Assembly (NCBI GenBank): GCA_003049465.1
Contig: PYSS01000114.1
Span: forward strand, 59,778 to 123,777
Direction: 5' to 3'
From: Magnaporthiopsis rhizophila
Lineage: Eukaryota; Ascomycota; Sordariomycetes; Magnaporthales; Magnaporthaceae
Length of the DNA: 64,000 nucleotides
The notes under the pieces were generated by a model. The model was not told the DNA's origin. It searched no databases and saw nothing but the letters and a program-made list of their open reading frames with translations. Both the position numbers and the translations under genes were made by a program. Of this stretch, positions 36,047 through 48,100 are shown one piece after another. How positions within the stretch are numbered: the first letter of the stretch is position 1; every line of letters starts with the position of its first letter.

Positions 36047-37311
36047 CAATCAATGTCCTCGCCAGGAGCTTCGGCTCCTGGGTCCGGGGACACCACCGCA
36101 CACTACACGCATCAGGCTCCCGACGCCAGTACGACTCACCACATCTATGGCCAGTGAAGCCTTCATTCGGACTCCCATGGCTTCGACCGACGACGGCCAG
36201 ACCCCGATGCGCGACCCCAGCACGCACGTGAAATGCTTCTGAGGACGAGACCCACGACAAGTCTACCAGGGGGGCTTGGCCAAGACATCAAAGCCCGGTG
36301 GATAGAACAGGGCTCTCGGATGGACACTCCAGCAGGGCCAGCACGACCCTGGGGCGCTACTCTACGACCATGAGCAAATAGGCAGTTGAAGCAGCCGGCA
36401 TTCCGGGTGCTTCGGACTTCTGTCCCACCTTTTGCTTTTTTTTTTTCCAGCCATCTTTTTGTCCATACCTTTCGGGGATCAATTCCTCTGCTCCTCTTTC
36501 TTCCTTCACTCCCAATTTTTTGGGCAATATTTCTTACGTTGCATGCGCCCCCTTTTTTTCTTTTCTTTTTGTGCCCCTCTCTCACTGGGACAGGAACAAT
36601 CTTTTTTACTTTTGTGGGCATCGTGACTCAGCTCGACGCTACGCAGGCGGGATAATTCTTGAGATACCCCCCGGACCGGTGGCGTTGACGCGCTGTTACC
36701 CTGAAAACCCCTTTTTCCTTATTGTAAATTCTGGATGACATAGACATTTCCTTATGTACCGCATCGAGGGCGGAATGGGTTCGGGCCGTGGCTGGGGCAG
36801 GACTCATTGCCGCCAGACTGAGGATGGATTATTGGTGTGGAGTTGAGTAGGTGGTTTTTTTTTTTTTTTTTTCTTTCTTTCTTTTGCTTGGAATCGATCA
36901 TGATTATGGCCTTGTACCGCTTGGGAGGAACCTATGGGGCACCAGCCTCCATCCATACGTCTCGAGAGCTGCCTCCCTAGGGCCTAGTCGGCCGTGGGGT
37001 GGACCCAGAGGGGGCGTTCAGGAGACAGGGCAGGCATACACAGATGCAAGAGGGCATCTCTCACGGGCTCAGGCGACATGAGGATAAATGATATTACAGG
37101 AGACATATACGAATACCCCTTGCGCGCGTTTCCGGCTCTTGGCGAAATTGTCTCTTCAATTTTTTCTTCTTTCTCAAGTCTTTTCATCGTGTTGATTTGA
37201 TATTTCTCCATCTTTCTCCATCGCCAACTATCTGGGTAGGCCCCTACCCTGGTTCAGGGCACAGATGCTCAGCGTACCCCACTCAAGCCTCCTATTATAT
37301 TTCATGATATA

Positions 37312-37746
37312 ATGTCACTCAGCTCTCTGGATTCCTTTACCTTCTTTGAATTTCTAATGGCTCTCCGCCATTGGGGCCTGGAAGAGGCAGCGGCAACTGT
37401 ACGGCAGTGGGGAGGAGGTCGAGAAGTGCGTAGTCTAGGACTAGGCAGTGTTATCCACACGTCAGGACATGGAGGCGTCTACCGACTGGGATGGCTGCCC
37501 TTCGTAGTGACTGATGGGCGGGGAGGCGGCATCTTTGCTGCGGCTTGCAACGGAATGACTGGAGAAAGAGGCTTCCAAGAAGGGAGCCGGTTCTCACCTG
37601 AAGTGCCAGAGGGCGTCGAATGTTACCGTCTCTTTTCTTTGCATTTGGTTCCCATCTATCCGTACCAGGCATCCAAGCATTGGAAGAGTAAGCGACGTGC
37701 CACCCAATCTGCTCATTTGAGCGTGGATAGCTGGCTGGAGGGTTGA
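37312..37746 (+). CDS. Hypothetical small ORF, 144 aa
   Basis: Starts with ATG and stays open for 144 codons without an intron. I do not recognise any family. The protein has no clear signal peptide or membrane segment, and the sequence after the first 40 codons is Gly-rich and irregular. In this GC-rich genome an open frame of this length can arise by chance. It is listed only because it is the longest ATG-started frame in a large gene-free stretch. Confidence 0.15.
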   Translation: MSLSSLDSFTFFEFLMALRHWGLEEAAATVRQWGGGREVRSLGLGSVIHTSGHGGVYRLGWLPFVVTDGRGGGIFAAACNGMTGERGFQEGSRFSPEVPEGVECYRLFSLHLVPIYPYQASKHWKSKRRATQSAHLSVDSWLEG

Positions 37747-39436
37747 TGCCTGTCCAAACTCAGTCATTTTTTTTTTTTTTTCTTCTTCCCCTTCATCTTT
37801 CTTTCTTGTTCAACCCCCTGACAATCGATGTTACTCGCATTGACTGATCCTTTGAATCTCTAGCCCCGTCGCTGCCGTCCGTCCGCCCACCGACTGATGT
37901 TGGACGAGGCATACGGAGGGCATCATTGGAGTGCCAAGCGACCACGAATCCCGGGGCTTTCCCTGCAAGGTTACGTTGGGGCTGTTCAAGCGACATCCAC
38001 AGCTCCGTGGCGCATTTTTTTTTTTCTTCAGCACCAGCAAGCAGCCCCATGCCGAGAGAAGATTGCCGTCGCCTTGGGCAGCCCTTTGCCCGTCATATCC
38101 CGGCGAATCAGATTGCAGCTTTTCCGAGAAGGAGGTTCCAACTGGCGAGCCAGCGCCCGTATAGGCAGGTGAGGCAGCAAGACAAGACAGAGAGGGCAGG
38201 GGCAAGACTCCATCAGCCGAGCCCTATGGAGCCGAGTTAGTGAAGTGCCGATGGACAGTGCCGCAACACGAGGTCAGTGCTCGAATCGGCACTGTAAGGC
38301 CGCAACTAGTGGAGGAGAAAGATTGAGCAGAGCCAGGCGCAAGCGGAGTGGCAGGCAGGGAAGGCGCGGAGATGGGACGAGGGGCGGGACAGCCTCACAT
38401 CGTCATCCCAACTGTCCAGGGCACGCACCGAGGCACCGAGGAAAAGAAAAAAAAAAGAAAAGAAACAAAAGAAAAGAAAAAATAAAGGTGGGATCCACCT
38501 AGCGCCACGACCCCTTCAACCCGGAGATTGCTGCTGGAACAAGAAAAAAACAAGAAGAGCGGCAGGCAACAAGGAAGGTCACGCTCGTATTGTTGGAGAA
38601 GGGGCTCTGATGCTCCGGGACCCGCGCCGTCGTTGGCAGCGCTAGCCTCACCGAGATGACTGCTGGAAGCATGGGTGTTCCATACTGACAAAATGACAGC
38701 AGTGCAGTGCAGGGCCGCCTCGCCAGGAGCCGCCCGGACTGCAGATGCGAGCCCCGCCCGAGATGATGGAACAATCTCGGCGGCGAGGGCTGAGATCGGC
38801 GGCAGCCTCCCCGGCGCAGCAAAACGAAACAACAGAGCAAAGCAGTACCTCCACTCATCCTGTTTCTTGTTCTCTCGGCACCCACTCCAAGCAAAAGGCC
38901 GTCGTCATCTCTCAGCCCAATCGGCGAAATAGAGGCTGTTGGGCCGGGGCTGGCCGCTAAAAACCAGCCTCATGGGACAGGATCACCCCTGGCCGACGAC
39001 GGGTCCCCCGATGCGATGTGATATGCGGCCTGTGCGCAGGTCGGCAGGCAATCGATGTAGGCTATCGCCGGGGCCCGAGACCCTCTTCGTTACCCTTCTC
39101 GCCCGGATGCGCGCAGACCCCACACAGGCAGAGTCCGGCACCTGTGGCCGAGGTTTGTCATTGCCGAAACAATACCCCAAGTCTGGATCGACAAATCTCC
39201 CCTCCCCAGCCGATGAGGCGAAGGGCGGGGAGAAGGGCAAAAACAGCCCGACCTGGCCCAGCCAAGGCCTCAAACGGATGTCCAGCGTGCCATCACAGGT
39301 GGTCCACCCACCCGGTCTTGGCCGGCCACATACTCTACGATGTCATTTTCGTCGCAGGTACAGTAGGTAGTATATGGGTGATGATCTGCGACCGCATATG
39401 TGCAGCTGCTGGATGATGTCTGACAATCTACGTACC

Positions 39437-39437
<1 letters not shown>

Positions 39438-39490
<53 letters not shown>

Positions 39491-39521
39491 NNNNNNNNNN
39501 NNNNNNNNNNNNNNNNNNNNN

Positions 39522-39563
<42 letters not shown>
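39438..39563. other. Assembly gap flanked by poly(A)
   Basis: A run of 51 A (39438-39488), then GA, 31 N (39491-39521), then 42 A (39522-39563). The N run marks a break or closed gap between reads that ended in a homopolymer. The true length of the tract is unknown, and sequence may be missing here. Confidence 0.97.
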
Positions 39564-39565
<2 letters not shown>

Positions 39566-42384
39566 AGAAACAGACGGGGACAAAGGAGAGGAAGGGCCCA
39601 CCCGACGCGTCTCTGGTCGGGTCGCGTCCTCCTCGCCCAATATCCCGAACCCATAATGATAGCGTCGTATACGTATACGTATCTCACTAACTCCTCCTTT
39701 CACCCGAGTAGACCTGCGAAATCGAAATAGCGAGTGTGGAGTCAGCCCGACTCCATCTTTTGACGGTAGCTCTCTGCCGCACCTGTCTTGCGCGCCCAAC
39801 CAGGGCGTCCCGGTCGCTCCCCCGAGTCCCCGGTATGCTGACCAGGCTCCTGCTCCTTCCCTCGCCTTACTGGACCCGGGAGGCGTTCGCTTGGACCTGC
39901 TATGAAAGGACGGTAGAGGTAACTGAACGGTTACGCACTTTCAAAACGCCTCCGTTTTGAATGCCATTTTCCCCCTTTCTTTTCCCCCGCCCTCTTGTTG
40001 TGCTTCGCTGGCCGCTTCGAGTTTATTTCCGGCGCCCAATGGGGTAGCATCAGCTGGGCGTCCACCTGAAAAAGGAAGACGGCAGGCCCGAAACGGCAGA
40101 CCAGCCGAGGCACACCGGCCTAGGAGGTTCTGCGCTGGCCTTGTCTTGGCTAGAGCTGCCAATCTATCTGATACAATCTTCTTCTGCAGCAGCAGAATGC
40201 TGACACACGCGACCTCATGTTTCTCGTAGGGTGGCACGGGGGCCATTGGGGGGTGGCTGCAAGGACGTGCCATTTGCTGCCGTCATGATTGGAACGTGAT
40301 CTGGCCAAGACAGAAGACAGAAACACCCAACCCCACGCGGGTCAAAAGCGACGAGCGATACAAGGCAAAACGAAAACGAAAAAGAAAAATCCAGAAGAAA
40401 AACAAAAGAGGTTGGGGTGCGCCCTCAGCTATATCGATCGCATGATATATCACCTATATCGGGCTCCGTTAAGTGGTTGGTGTGCTCAACTCCGGCTTCC
40501 TGCAGCACTACAACCCAGAGAGGCCAAAATCAGGGAAAACCCTTGCCGGATGGACGGGGCCAATGCGTGACAACTCAGCGCGAGAGGGTCCCGGAAACAA
40601 CGGAAGACTCAGGCCAGCCACAGGAAGGCTTTCTGCCCATGCTATATCGGATCCGAACATATCACGCTATGTGCCGACGGCGCCGTCACCCCCCTTTTCT
40701 TTGTTCGGGCACGCCTCGTCGCCACCCATAACGCCATCGGGCCTCGCTATAGGTCCCCCTCGCTTGGGACTGTGCCATTCTTGCCTCTATCCGTCCCGAA
40801 CCCAGCACCACCAGCCTAGGCAGAGATGGGCCCGACCACAGGGCATGCGTGTGCCCTGCGCCGCCCGCTGCCGCTGCAGAACGTCCTGCAGAAAGTGCAG
40901 TATACCTATGTCGGTCCATGCGCGCCATGGCATGTACCAGGGGAGTAGCGTGTTACTGGCGGCGGAGGATGGCGGATGGCGGATGGCGGCTGCCTCCCCC
41001 CCATTACCCATGTAAGCCACGTCTCACCGCTGGCTACCTCGTGGCCTCTCGTTTAGAGACGAGACTGCAGGGCCCTGTGAGGTGGGCGCAGGCAAAATCA
41101 CTCACACATCCCAGGATGACTCGCAGGGAACTCTGGCCACGACAAACCGGCCGCCGGTGGGCTAAAACAAAGCCAAGCTAAGCTAGGTAGGTAGCTAGGT
41201 AGTTAGACGGTAGCCACTCCCGCCCTGCCGCCCTATCGCGCGCCCCAAACTCCTTTTTTTTGTCGTTTGTTTCTCGCCCCTCAGCCCTTGATGCTGGTAG
41301 TCCAGTTTTTTCCCCCGGAGAGCCGCCGTCACCCCCCACCACTGCTTGCTTGATCGTGCCTATGATGGGGTCGGGGAGCCATCCCATGAATTCCAAAGGC
41401 GGAAGAGAGAGTGAAAATGGCGGTGTGGGTGTGTGGAGATCTGTGTGCTGACGGGCGCTTGCCCTGAGGGGTTGATAGTGATGGTGGTGGTGGTGTTGAC
41501 AGGCGGGCAAACAGTCACACAAAACGGGGGAGAATGGGGAGAGCGCGGCAGATGTCCTACGAGACCTGACTGGTCGGTCGTGGATGGGTTTGCGCCTCCC
41601 CTTCGCCTGGTCCTTCCCTGCCCGGTTGAGAACCGCCAGCCTGGTCATGGATGACGACGGTAGTGTGCGAGCATGAGGCTTTTTGTTTGTTTGTGTGAAG
41701 ACGAAAACGCACACCCCCCACCCCACTCCCCTCCAGATGGATGATCATGCCAGCCCTGCCTTGCCCGCGGCCCATCCTGCTGTGTCTTGTCTTCTCGCCT
41801 TGCCAGCCATCGAGAAGCTTCTTTTCACAGGGCCCCCTCAGCCTGTCTGGCCTGGCCAGGCTGCTGAGGGGTAGGTAAGGTAAGGGAAGCAGCAGCAGCC
41901 CAACAGCGAGTCCCTGCAAGGCAGCGAAGCAAACTCCTTCTGCGGAGTAGCTTCGGCCTCTCCACGCCGCCCGACGACCCCACCACTCGTCCCGAAGAGG
42001 GAACGTCAGCTCTGTTAAGAGTGTACATGACGGCCATGTACCTTGGGATGTATTTGCAAAGTCCCCTTTGCCTTGTGTGGGCCGGGTCAGGGTCCCATGC
42101 TGCGGTGGTATGTGTGTGTATATGTACCGCAAAAGCCGTTGGCTCCGGCTGCATCCCAACGTCCAATGTGTGCGTGTGTGTGCCTGCTGCCCCCCCTTGG
42201 GTATTACACAGACTCGTGACGGCCCGTCTCCGACCGGGTGCTCGGGTCGAGAAGGCACGCCGGAACGGCTCGGTGAGGCGGATATAGATACCTACCTAGA
42301 TATAGATGCGAGTGGGTGTCAGCGTCAGCGTACGCTTATATAGTGATAACGAGAGGCGGTTGAACTACCCTTAGAATTTATGTT

Positions 42385-42660
42385 ATGACAGCTTTTCCTG
42401 CTATAATAGTTCAGGATTCTCCAAGTATGTTGGTTCGTGCCTTTGACAAATACACCGGGCTGATCGTTGCGGTGGAAGCCGGGTGCGGGTGGCGAATACC
42501 AGCTATTTTCAGTATGGCGCTGGAAACAAACACTAAGATTATCATGCGGGGAGCCAATGTATGTATGCGGATCTCTGAGGATCCGTTAGCTTTTGTGTGT
42601 GCCGTGCCGCAACCCATCGTTTTATGCGTTGAGAACAAGACGGCTGATACTGCTAGTTGA
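42385..42660 (+). CDS. Hypothetical small ORF, 91 aa, in a lower-GC patch
   Basis: ATG-initiated and open for 91 codons (MTAFPAIIVQDSPSML start, KTADTAS end). By eye the base composition is clearly less GC-rich than the neighbouring genes. No family is recognised, and no intron or signal peptide is evident. It might be a lineage-specific gene, a relic, or chance. Confidence 0.2.
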   Translation: MTAFPAIIVQDSPSMLVRAFDKYTGLIVAVEAGCGWRIPAIFSMALETNTKIIMRGANVCMRISEDPLAFVCAVPQPIVLCVENKTADTAS

Positions 42661-42805
42661 TGTTGACGGCAAGGCTACCTAGCAGTTTGACGCGGCTGAT
42701 GAGCGAGGCTGAGCGGAATCACTTCCTTCTCATTCGGATATAAACCGTGCCACTCGCCGGGTGCGGATGCGGGACTCTGGTGCTGCAGGCAAGCGAGATC
42801 GAAGC

Positions 42806-42808
<3 letters not shown>

Positions 42809-42842
<34 letters not shown>
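42809..42842. repeat. Poly(T) tract of 34 bases
   Basis: Thirty-four uninterrupted T. It could be a simple homopolymer or the tail of an old retroposed sequence on the minus strand, but no target-site duplication was found. Confidence 0.9.
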
Positions 42843-42843
<1 letters not shown>

Positions 42844-43476
42844 GCAGGGCAGGTAATTACGCCTACCTGGTGACGACCGGCATCACTAGTTTTATCCCGC
42901 GAGAAAAAGCCCCAACTGGGTCTAGTTCAATACGTTTGAATAGAGATGCGATTCTACTAACACACCTTCTCCTCTATACCCGCACGTGCCAAGGTCTGGG
43001 GCCAGGCATCGGCGGGTATTGGAAAATGTATCGCCTCATGCGGGCATAATCCCAAGTGGCTCCAACTTGCTCGAGTTATGGTTGGAGACGCGTTGCATTC
43101 TGCCGCCAAGAGGTCCGGCGCCTCCGTGGTTGACAGGCTAAATGCGGGCAAGCTTTCCCTCCCAGGCCACCGACGGACCCGAAAAGGGGTCGCAATGCGG
43201 ATGCACGGATGGTCCGCGCCGAAGAGGACAGAAAACCCCGTTTGGAAGATGCATCATCGCTTGGTTCGGAAAATCTGTCCACATTGGCTGTCGTCTATAT
43301 GAGCCTTGGTTCTGCGGCTTTTTTTCTCTCTTCGATCTTCTTGTATGATTGTTATGAGCATCTGTTGTTGAGAAAAGGCAAAGGACACAGACGACTTCGT
43401 ATACACCAGTTAGATCTATCCAAATCTACAGCTGCCGCGCGCCGCCTTCTCTGGATTACATCCCTTACCGCCCGCC

Positions 43477-44451
43477 ATGCGCCTCCTCTCGAGCGTCGCC
43501 GTCGCCGTCGGCGCCGCGGCGGCGGTGGCCAGCGCGGCAGACATCGTGGTCAACCGCGTGGTGGACGACTTCCCCTGGGGCGATCCGTTCTCGGGCCACC
43601 CGACTCCCCCCGGCTTTGAGGCGGCGTGCGAGTCGACGCGCACCTTCAAGGCGCGGCAGCACCTGCTCAGCGAGCTGCAGGAACCCGAGCCCAAGGGCCT
43701 CAAGCCGTGGTTCAAGGCTCTCAAGACCTTCTTCGGCGGGCGGCCGTTCCCCGGCAGCTGGAACGGCGTGGACGCGCACGGTACCAAGCGCGACGTCATC
43801 CTCATGAGGTACGCCGACGTGCCCGAGCCCGTCAAGCGGTGGATCCAGGATAAGAGGGATAGCAAGAGTCCCGACGACATGTATCTCTTCGGCGTCTACC
43901 ACAAGGACCTGCCCGGCATCAAGATCAAGGGCACCGCGACGCCGCGGCCGAGGCCGACGGTACCCGCGGGCGGTGGCGACGACGAGGTCGACGCCGACGC
44001 GGCCAGGCTGCCGCCCGACGAGGACCTAGTGGTCCTGTTCGCCGCGGGCGCCATCTACCACAACCTGCCGCTGTGGGTGGCGGACGGCAGCGCGTGCGAG
44101 GCCGAGCTGTCGGACCTGTCGCGCTACCACCCGGGCCCCACCGACGGCGGCGTGGCCGGCTGGGTGGTCGAGCGGACCGAGCCCGACCTCGGCGGCAGCT
44201 CGAGGGAGATCGAGTTCAAGATCAAGGCGCAGGTGCTCAAGGAGACGGAGCAAGGGAGGATCGCCCGCCTGGAGAGGGAACGCGAGGACGCCGAGGTGGC
44301 CGCCGCCGTCGCCGCCAACGACGCCGAGGTGGCTGCTGCTGCTGCTGCTGCTGCTGCCGAGAAGGGCAAGAAGGCCGATGCCGAGAGCAAGCCCGATACG
44401 GCGGAGGGTTCAAAGGCCAGCGCTGACTTGAGCGACAAGGACGAGCTATAG
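43477..44451 (+). CDS. Predicted ER-lumenal protein with C-terminal KDEL, function unknown
   Basis: A single exon of 324 aa. Residues 1-20 (MRLLSSVAVAVGAAAAVASA) are a clear signal peptide with a likely cut before ADIVV. The last four residues are KDEL, the ER retrieval signal read by Erd2-type receptors. The central part (about 35-215) is globular: WGDPFSGHPTPPGFEAACE, LKPWFKALKTFFGGRPFPGSW, DMYLFGVYHKDLPGIKIKG and LVVLFAAGAIYHNLPLWV. I cannot assign it to a known family. A charged helical region with a poly-alanine run follows (about 255-295; eight GCT codons plus GCC, nine alanines in all). It probably acts in the secretory pathway, perhaps in folding or quality control, but this rests only on location signals. 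Confidence 0.85.
   Translation: MRLLSSVAVAVGAAAAVASAADIVVNRVVDDFPWGDPFSGHPTPPGFEAACESTRTFKARQHLLSELQEPEPKGLKPWFKALKTFFGGRPFPGSWNGVDAHGTKRDVILMRYADVPEPVKRWIQDKRDSKSPDDMYLFGVYHKDLPGIKIKGTATPRPRPTVPAGGGDDEVDADAARLPPDEDLVVLFAAGAIYHNLPLWVADGSACEAELSDLSRYHPGPTDGGVAGWVVERTEPDLGGSSREIEFKIKAQVLKETEQGRIARLEREREDAEVAAAVAANDAEVAAAAAAAAAEKGKKADAESKPDTAEGSKASADLSDKDEL
44332..44358 (+). repeat. (GCT)8-GCC run encoding poly-alanine
   Basis: A trinucleotide repeat inside the KDEL protein gene. It lies in phase with the frame and encodes nine consecutive alanines. Confidence 0.9.
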
Positions 44452-45126
44452 TGGTGGGTTGATGGGGGTATATGGCATATGTCGGTGTTTCGTTAGGTTT
44501 ATAGGTAGGTGGTAGTTACCTGCCCGGAAATGCTCAGGATGAGAATCCACCCGAGAGGAACCGGTTATATGGTCGTATGGCACTGTTTTAAGTTGGCTTG
44601 CACGGGCCCGTTCACGACAAAATAGAGTTGGCTCTTCTCACCTGCAACAGTGCCAGAAGGATCATGAAGATACAACAACGGAAAGGACATGGAAAAGAAA
44701 CGAACTAGAGACGGGTAAAACATTAAAGTATCTATAAAAAACCATTAACAAAAAACTAAACAAGGCAATGTGATGTAGTTGCAACCGAGCGGAAGTAACT
44801 CGGACCTCCGAGGCGAGCACTGACTACATCACGTGCCGTCGCGGCAACGTCGCGCCCAACCATTTACGCCTCCATCGCCACTCCAGGCAACTGCGAAACC
44901 CACTGCGTCATCAAACCGCCGTCTCTCCTGCGGCGCTCGCAAACTCCGCTCAGTCTTGAGCTTGAAATTTCGATGCTTTGATAGCCCTGATGCTTTAATT
45001 TTCCTTTTCCATCTGCTCTAGAGGCCTGACAAGGCTGCCTAGCGGTTGCGTCCTTCTCCACATCACCCTCAATACTTGGCTTCCATTGCATCTGGTGCGC
45101 CAGTCTTCGGCGCTCACCCGTTCGAA
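44452..45126. other. Intergenic region and RAD26 promoter/leader
   Basis: About 675 bp with no gene. It includes an A-rich stretch (44690-44765), a nested inverted-repeat element (44770-44832), and a CACGTG E-box-like hexamer at its right end. The RAD26 frame is open upstream to about 45046 but only with a TTG. Confidence 0.5.
44770..44832. promoter_or_regulatory. Nested inverted repeats upstream of RAD26
   Basis: Outer arms GTGATGTAGT (44770-44779) and ACTACATCAC (44823-44832) are perfect reverse complements. Between them lies CTCGGACCTCCGAG (44799-44812), with perfect 6-bp arms and the CGG-N4-CCG spacing seen at some Zn2Cys6 factor sites. The second outer arm runs into CACGTG. A binding site or a structured leader are both possible. 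Confidence 0.5.
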
Positions 45127-48100
45127 ATGTCTGCTGTCGATGAGGCTCAATTGGACGAGGCCGCGGCGCTCGCCAGCCTCACGGAGAATGTGCGCGATCA
45201 GGATGAACTTGCGCGCGACATCACGCACCGGGCCAACCTTGCTCTCATCGATGCAGAGGACGAGAAGGACCAGAAGCGCATAGTCAAGGCCGAAGCCGAC
45301 CAGAAGAAGCTCTCCGACAAGCTAAAAGCCCTGCTCCGCAAGGCCGAGAGCAGCCCTCTTCCTGCGGCAACCATCCAGCGCACCCGCACCGAGATTGAGC
45401 AGACAAAGGCCGCCATAGCCCAGATCGACAGGGATATCTTGGATTTGAGCCAACGTATCCAGCAGAGACATAGGGAAGACGGCGGCGGCTCAACCGGCGG
45501 CATCAAAGGGACCAAGAAACTGACGGGTGAGACACAGCGGGACTATCTCATCCGGACTGGCAAGATCACGCCTTTTGCAAAGATCGGCGGACCAAGGCCC
45601 GAAGGTGTCGAGGGAGAGCTTGCGGACGCCATCATCGAGGCCGAGGATGAGGCTGCTGCAGTACAGCTGGAGAAGGCCGATGAGGATAGAGGCCCTCGGT
45701 CGCACCAGAACCTGCGCGCTCCTGGATTTTCCGATGGCTCCGAGCCCCCATCGGCCGCAGAGTCCGAGTTCTCACTGCGGCCACGCAAGAAGCGCAAGAT
45801 CGCCGCATCTTCTGCCGCCTCCGATGATGACTTCCAGCCATCGTCAGGGCCTGCATCTCCAGAAGATGCCGTCTCGGATGCTGGGTACGATAGCGCAGAC
45901 AAGACTGCCACTCCAGTAAAGTCCAAGCGCAAAAGGGCCAAAAAGAGCGCCGCAGCATCCGAGGACGATGAAGTCGCCGTCGATCTTAGTGGGATAGATG
46001 ATGGCAATGAAGGCGTCTATCGAAAGAGGCTTTCTACGTGGGTCGAGAGGAGAAGGAATGCTCGACTGCGCCGTCAGATTGCCCGTGGCGAGGAGACCGT
46101 CGACGACAAGTCCATCGATGAGTGGTTCAAACCGTCGCCAGATCAGCCGGACCACGAGTTCGACAACGGGCTCAAGCTCCCAGGCGATATATACCCAGCC
46201 CTTTTTGACTACCAGAAGACTGGAGTGCGGTGGCTGTCCGAGCTCTTTGAGCAAAACGTCGGTGGCATTGTGGGCGACGAGATGGGACTGGGGAAAACAG
46301 TTCAGCTGATCTCGTTCGTGGCCGCACTTCACTACAGCCGAAAGCTCACACGCCCTGTCATCGTCGTAGCCCCGGCCACCCTGTTGCAGCAGTGGGTGAA
46401 CGAGTTTCACCGATGGTGGCCTCCTCTTCGGGTATCCATTCTGCACTCCTCGGGCAGCGGTATGCTTGACATCCGAAGTGAGGGTCGTTTGGAGGACGAG
46501 GAGCTTTCGTCTGACGATGAGGAGGGAACAAACAAGAAAAAGGGTGCCAAGGCGGCAAAGAAGATCGTCGACCGCGTGGTCAAGGATGGCCACGTCCTCG
46601 TGACAACATACGCTGGTCTGCAAGCCTACGGTGGCATCCTGATCCCAGTGGAGTGGGACTACGCTGTGCTGGACGAGGGCCACAAGATCCGGAACCCAAA
46701 CACTGCTCTCACGGTCTATTGTAAGGAGCTTCGAACGGCCAATCGGATCATCCTCTCAGGCACGCCGATTCAGAACAACCTCGTCGAGTTATGGTCTCTC
46801 TTCGACTTTATATATCCCATGCGCCTCGGAACACTACACGAATTTCGCAACAACATCGAGATACCCATCCGGCTCGGCGGCTATGCCAACGCTACAAACC
46901 TGCAGATCATGACGGCCCAAAAGTGTGCCGAAACCCTCAAAGACGCCATCAGTCCGTACCTGCTTCAGCGCGTCAAGGCTGACGTCGCCGCCGATCTGCC
47001 AAAGAAGAGCGAACAGGTGCTATTCTGCAAGCTGACGCAGATCCAGAGGAGTGCCTACGAGCAGTTTCTCTCATCCAAGGAAATGGATCAAATCCTGAAC
47101 GGCACTAGGAAGTCCTTCTTCGGCATCGACCAGCTCCGCAAAGTCTGCAATCACCCAGACCTCCTAGATCCTACTATGAGGGGCGACCCTTCATATCGCT
47201 GGGGCAGTGCCAGCAAGTCGGGAAAGATGCAGGTGGTCAAGGCCCTCCTGCACATGTGGAAGCGCTTCGGCCACAAAACCCTGCTGTTTTCCCAGGGCAC
47301 TCAGATGCTGGACATCCTGGAGGCCTTTGTGCGACGACAGGATGGCATCAGATATCTCAGGATGGACGGCAGGACTCCCATCAAAGAGCGTCAGGCTCTG
47401 GTGGACCAGTTCAACAATGTTCCTGAGCTAGACGTCTTTCTGCTCACCACCAAGGTGGGCGGACTCGGAGTCAACCTGACGGGCGCCGATCGCGTCATCA
47501 TCTTCGACCCGGATTGGAATCCGTCCACCGACGTCCAGGCCAGAGAACGGGCATGGAGGCTGGGCCAAAAGAAAGAAGTCACAATCTACCGGCTCATGAC
47601 GGCCGGAACGATTGAGGAGAAGATCTACCAGCGACAGATCTTCAAGCAGTTCTTGACGAACAAGGTCCTAAAGGACCCCTCGCAGCGCAATGGTTTCGCG
47701 ACCATGCAGGATCTGCACAACCTCTTCACGCTAGCTTCTTACGAGGAGGGAAATACCGAGACGGGCAAAATGTTCAAAGACAGCCAAGTCAAGGCGTCTG
47801 AAAACGGAGGCGATCAGGCAGGAGGAACACCTGCAACCAAGACGGGCGAGGCGGGAGGGCCAACGAGCGTGATAGCACCAGGCTCCGATGCCTACCTGCT
47901 TCCATCTCACCCATTCATGCAAGGGGGCCCGTCTGCAAAACCCAATGAACAGGGACACAACAAGGATGACGAGGCGGAGCTGCGTGGAATCGTCGGGGTG
48001 GCGGGTTTGGAGGCCTTCAAGGATACCACCGCTGCTGCCCCGGCCAAGGAGGAAGATCGCATCATGGAGGGCATCTTCTCGCGCTCGGTCCACAGCGCAC

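Larger units (their letters stand above)
36047..43476. other. Long gene-poor region downstream of the Myb-like gene
   Basis: About 7.4 kb without a recognised gene. It contains T-rich 3' flank (36430-36600), a T run at 36853, an assembly gap inside poly(A) at 39438-39563, a T34 run at 42809-42842, TACCTA-type motifs near 41182 and 42290, and two small ATG-initiated open frames of unknown status listed separately. No transposon proteins, terminal repeats or tRNA were seen. Confidence 0.45.

Noticed and set aside
42809..42842. T34 tract as the tail of a LINE or SINE
   Set aside because: No target-site duplication, no reverse transcriptase remnant and no second copy in the window.
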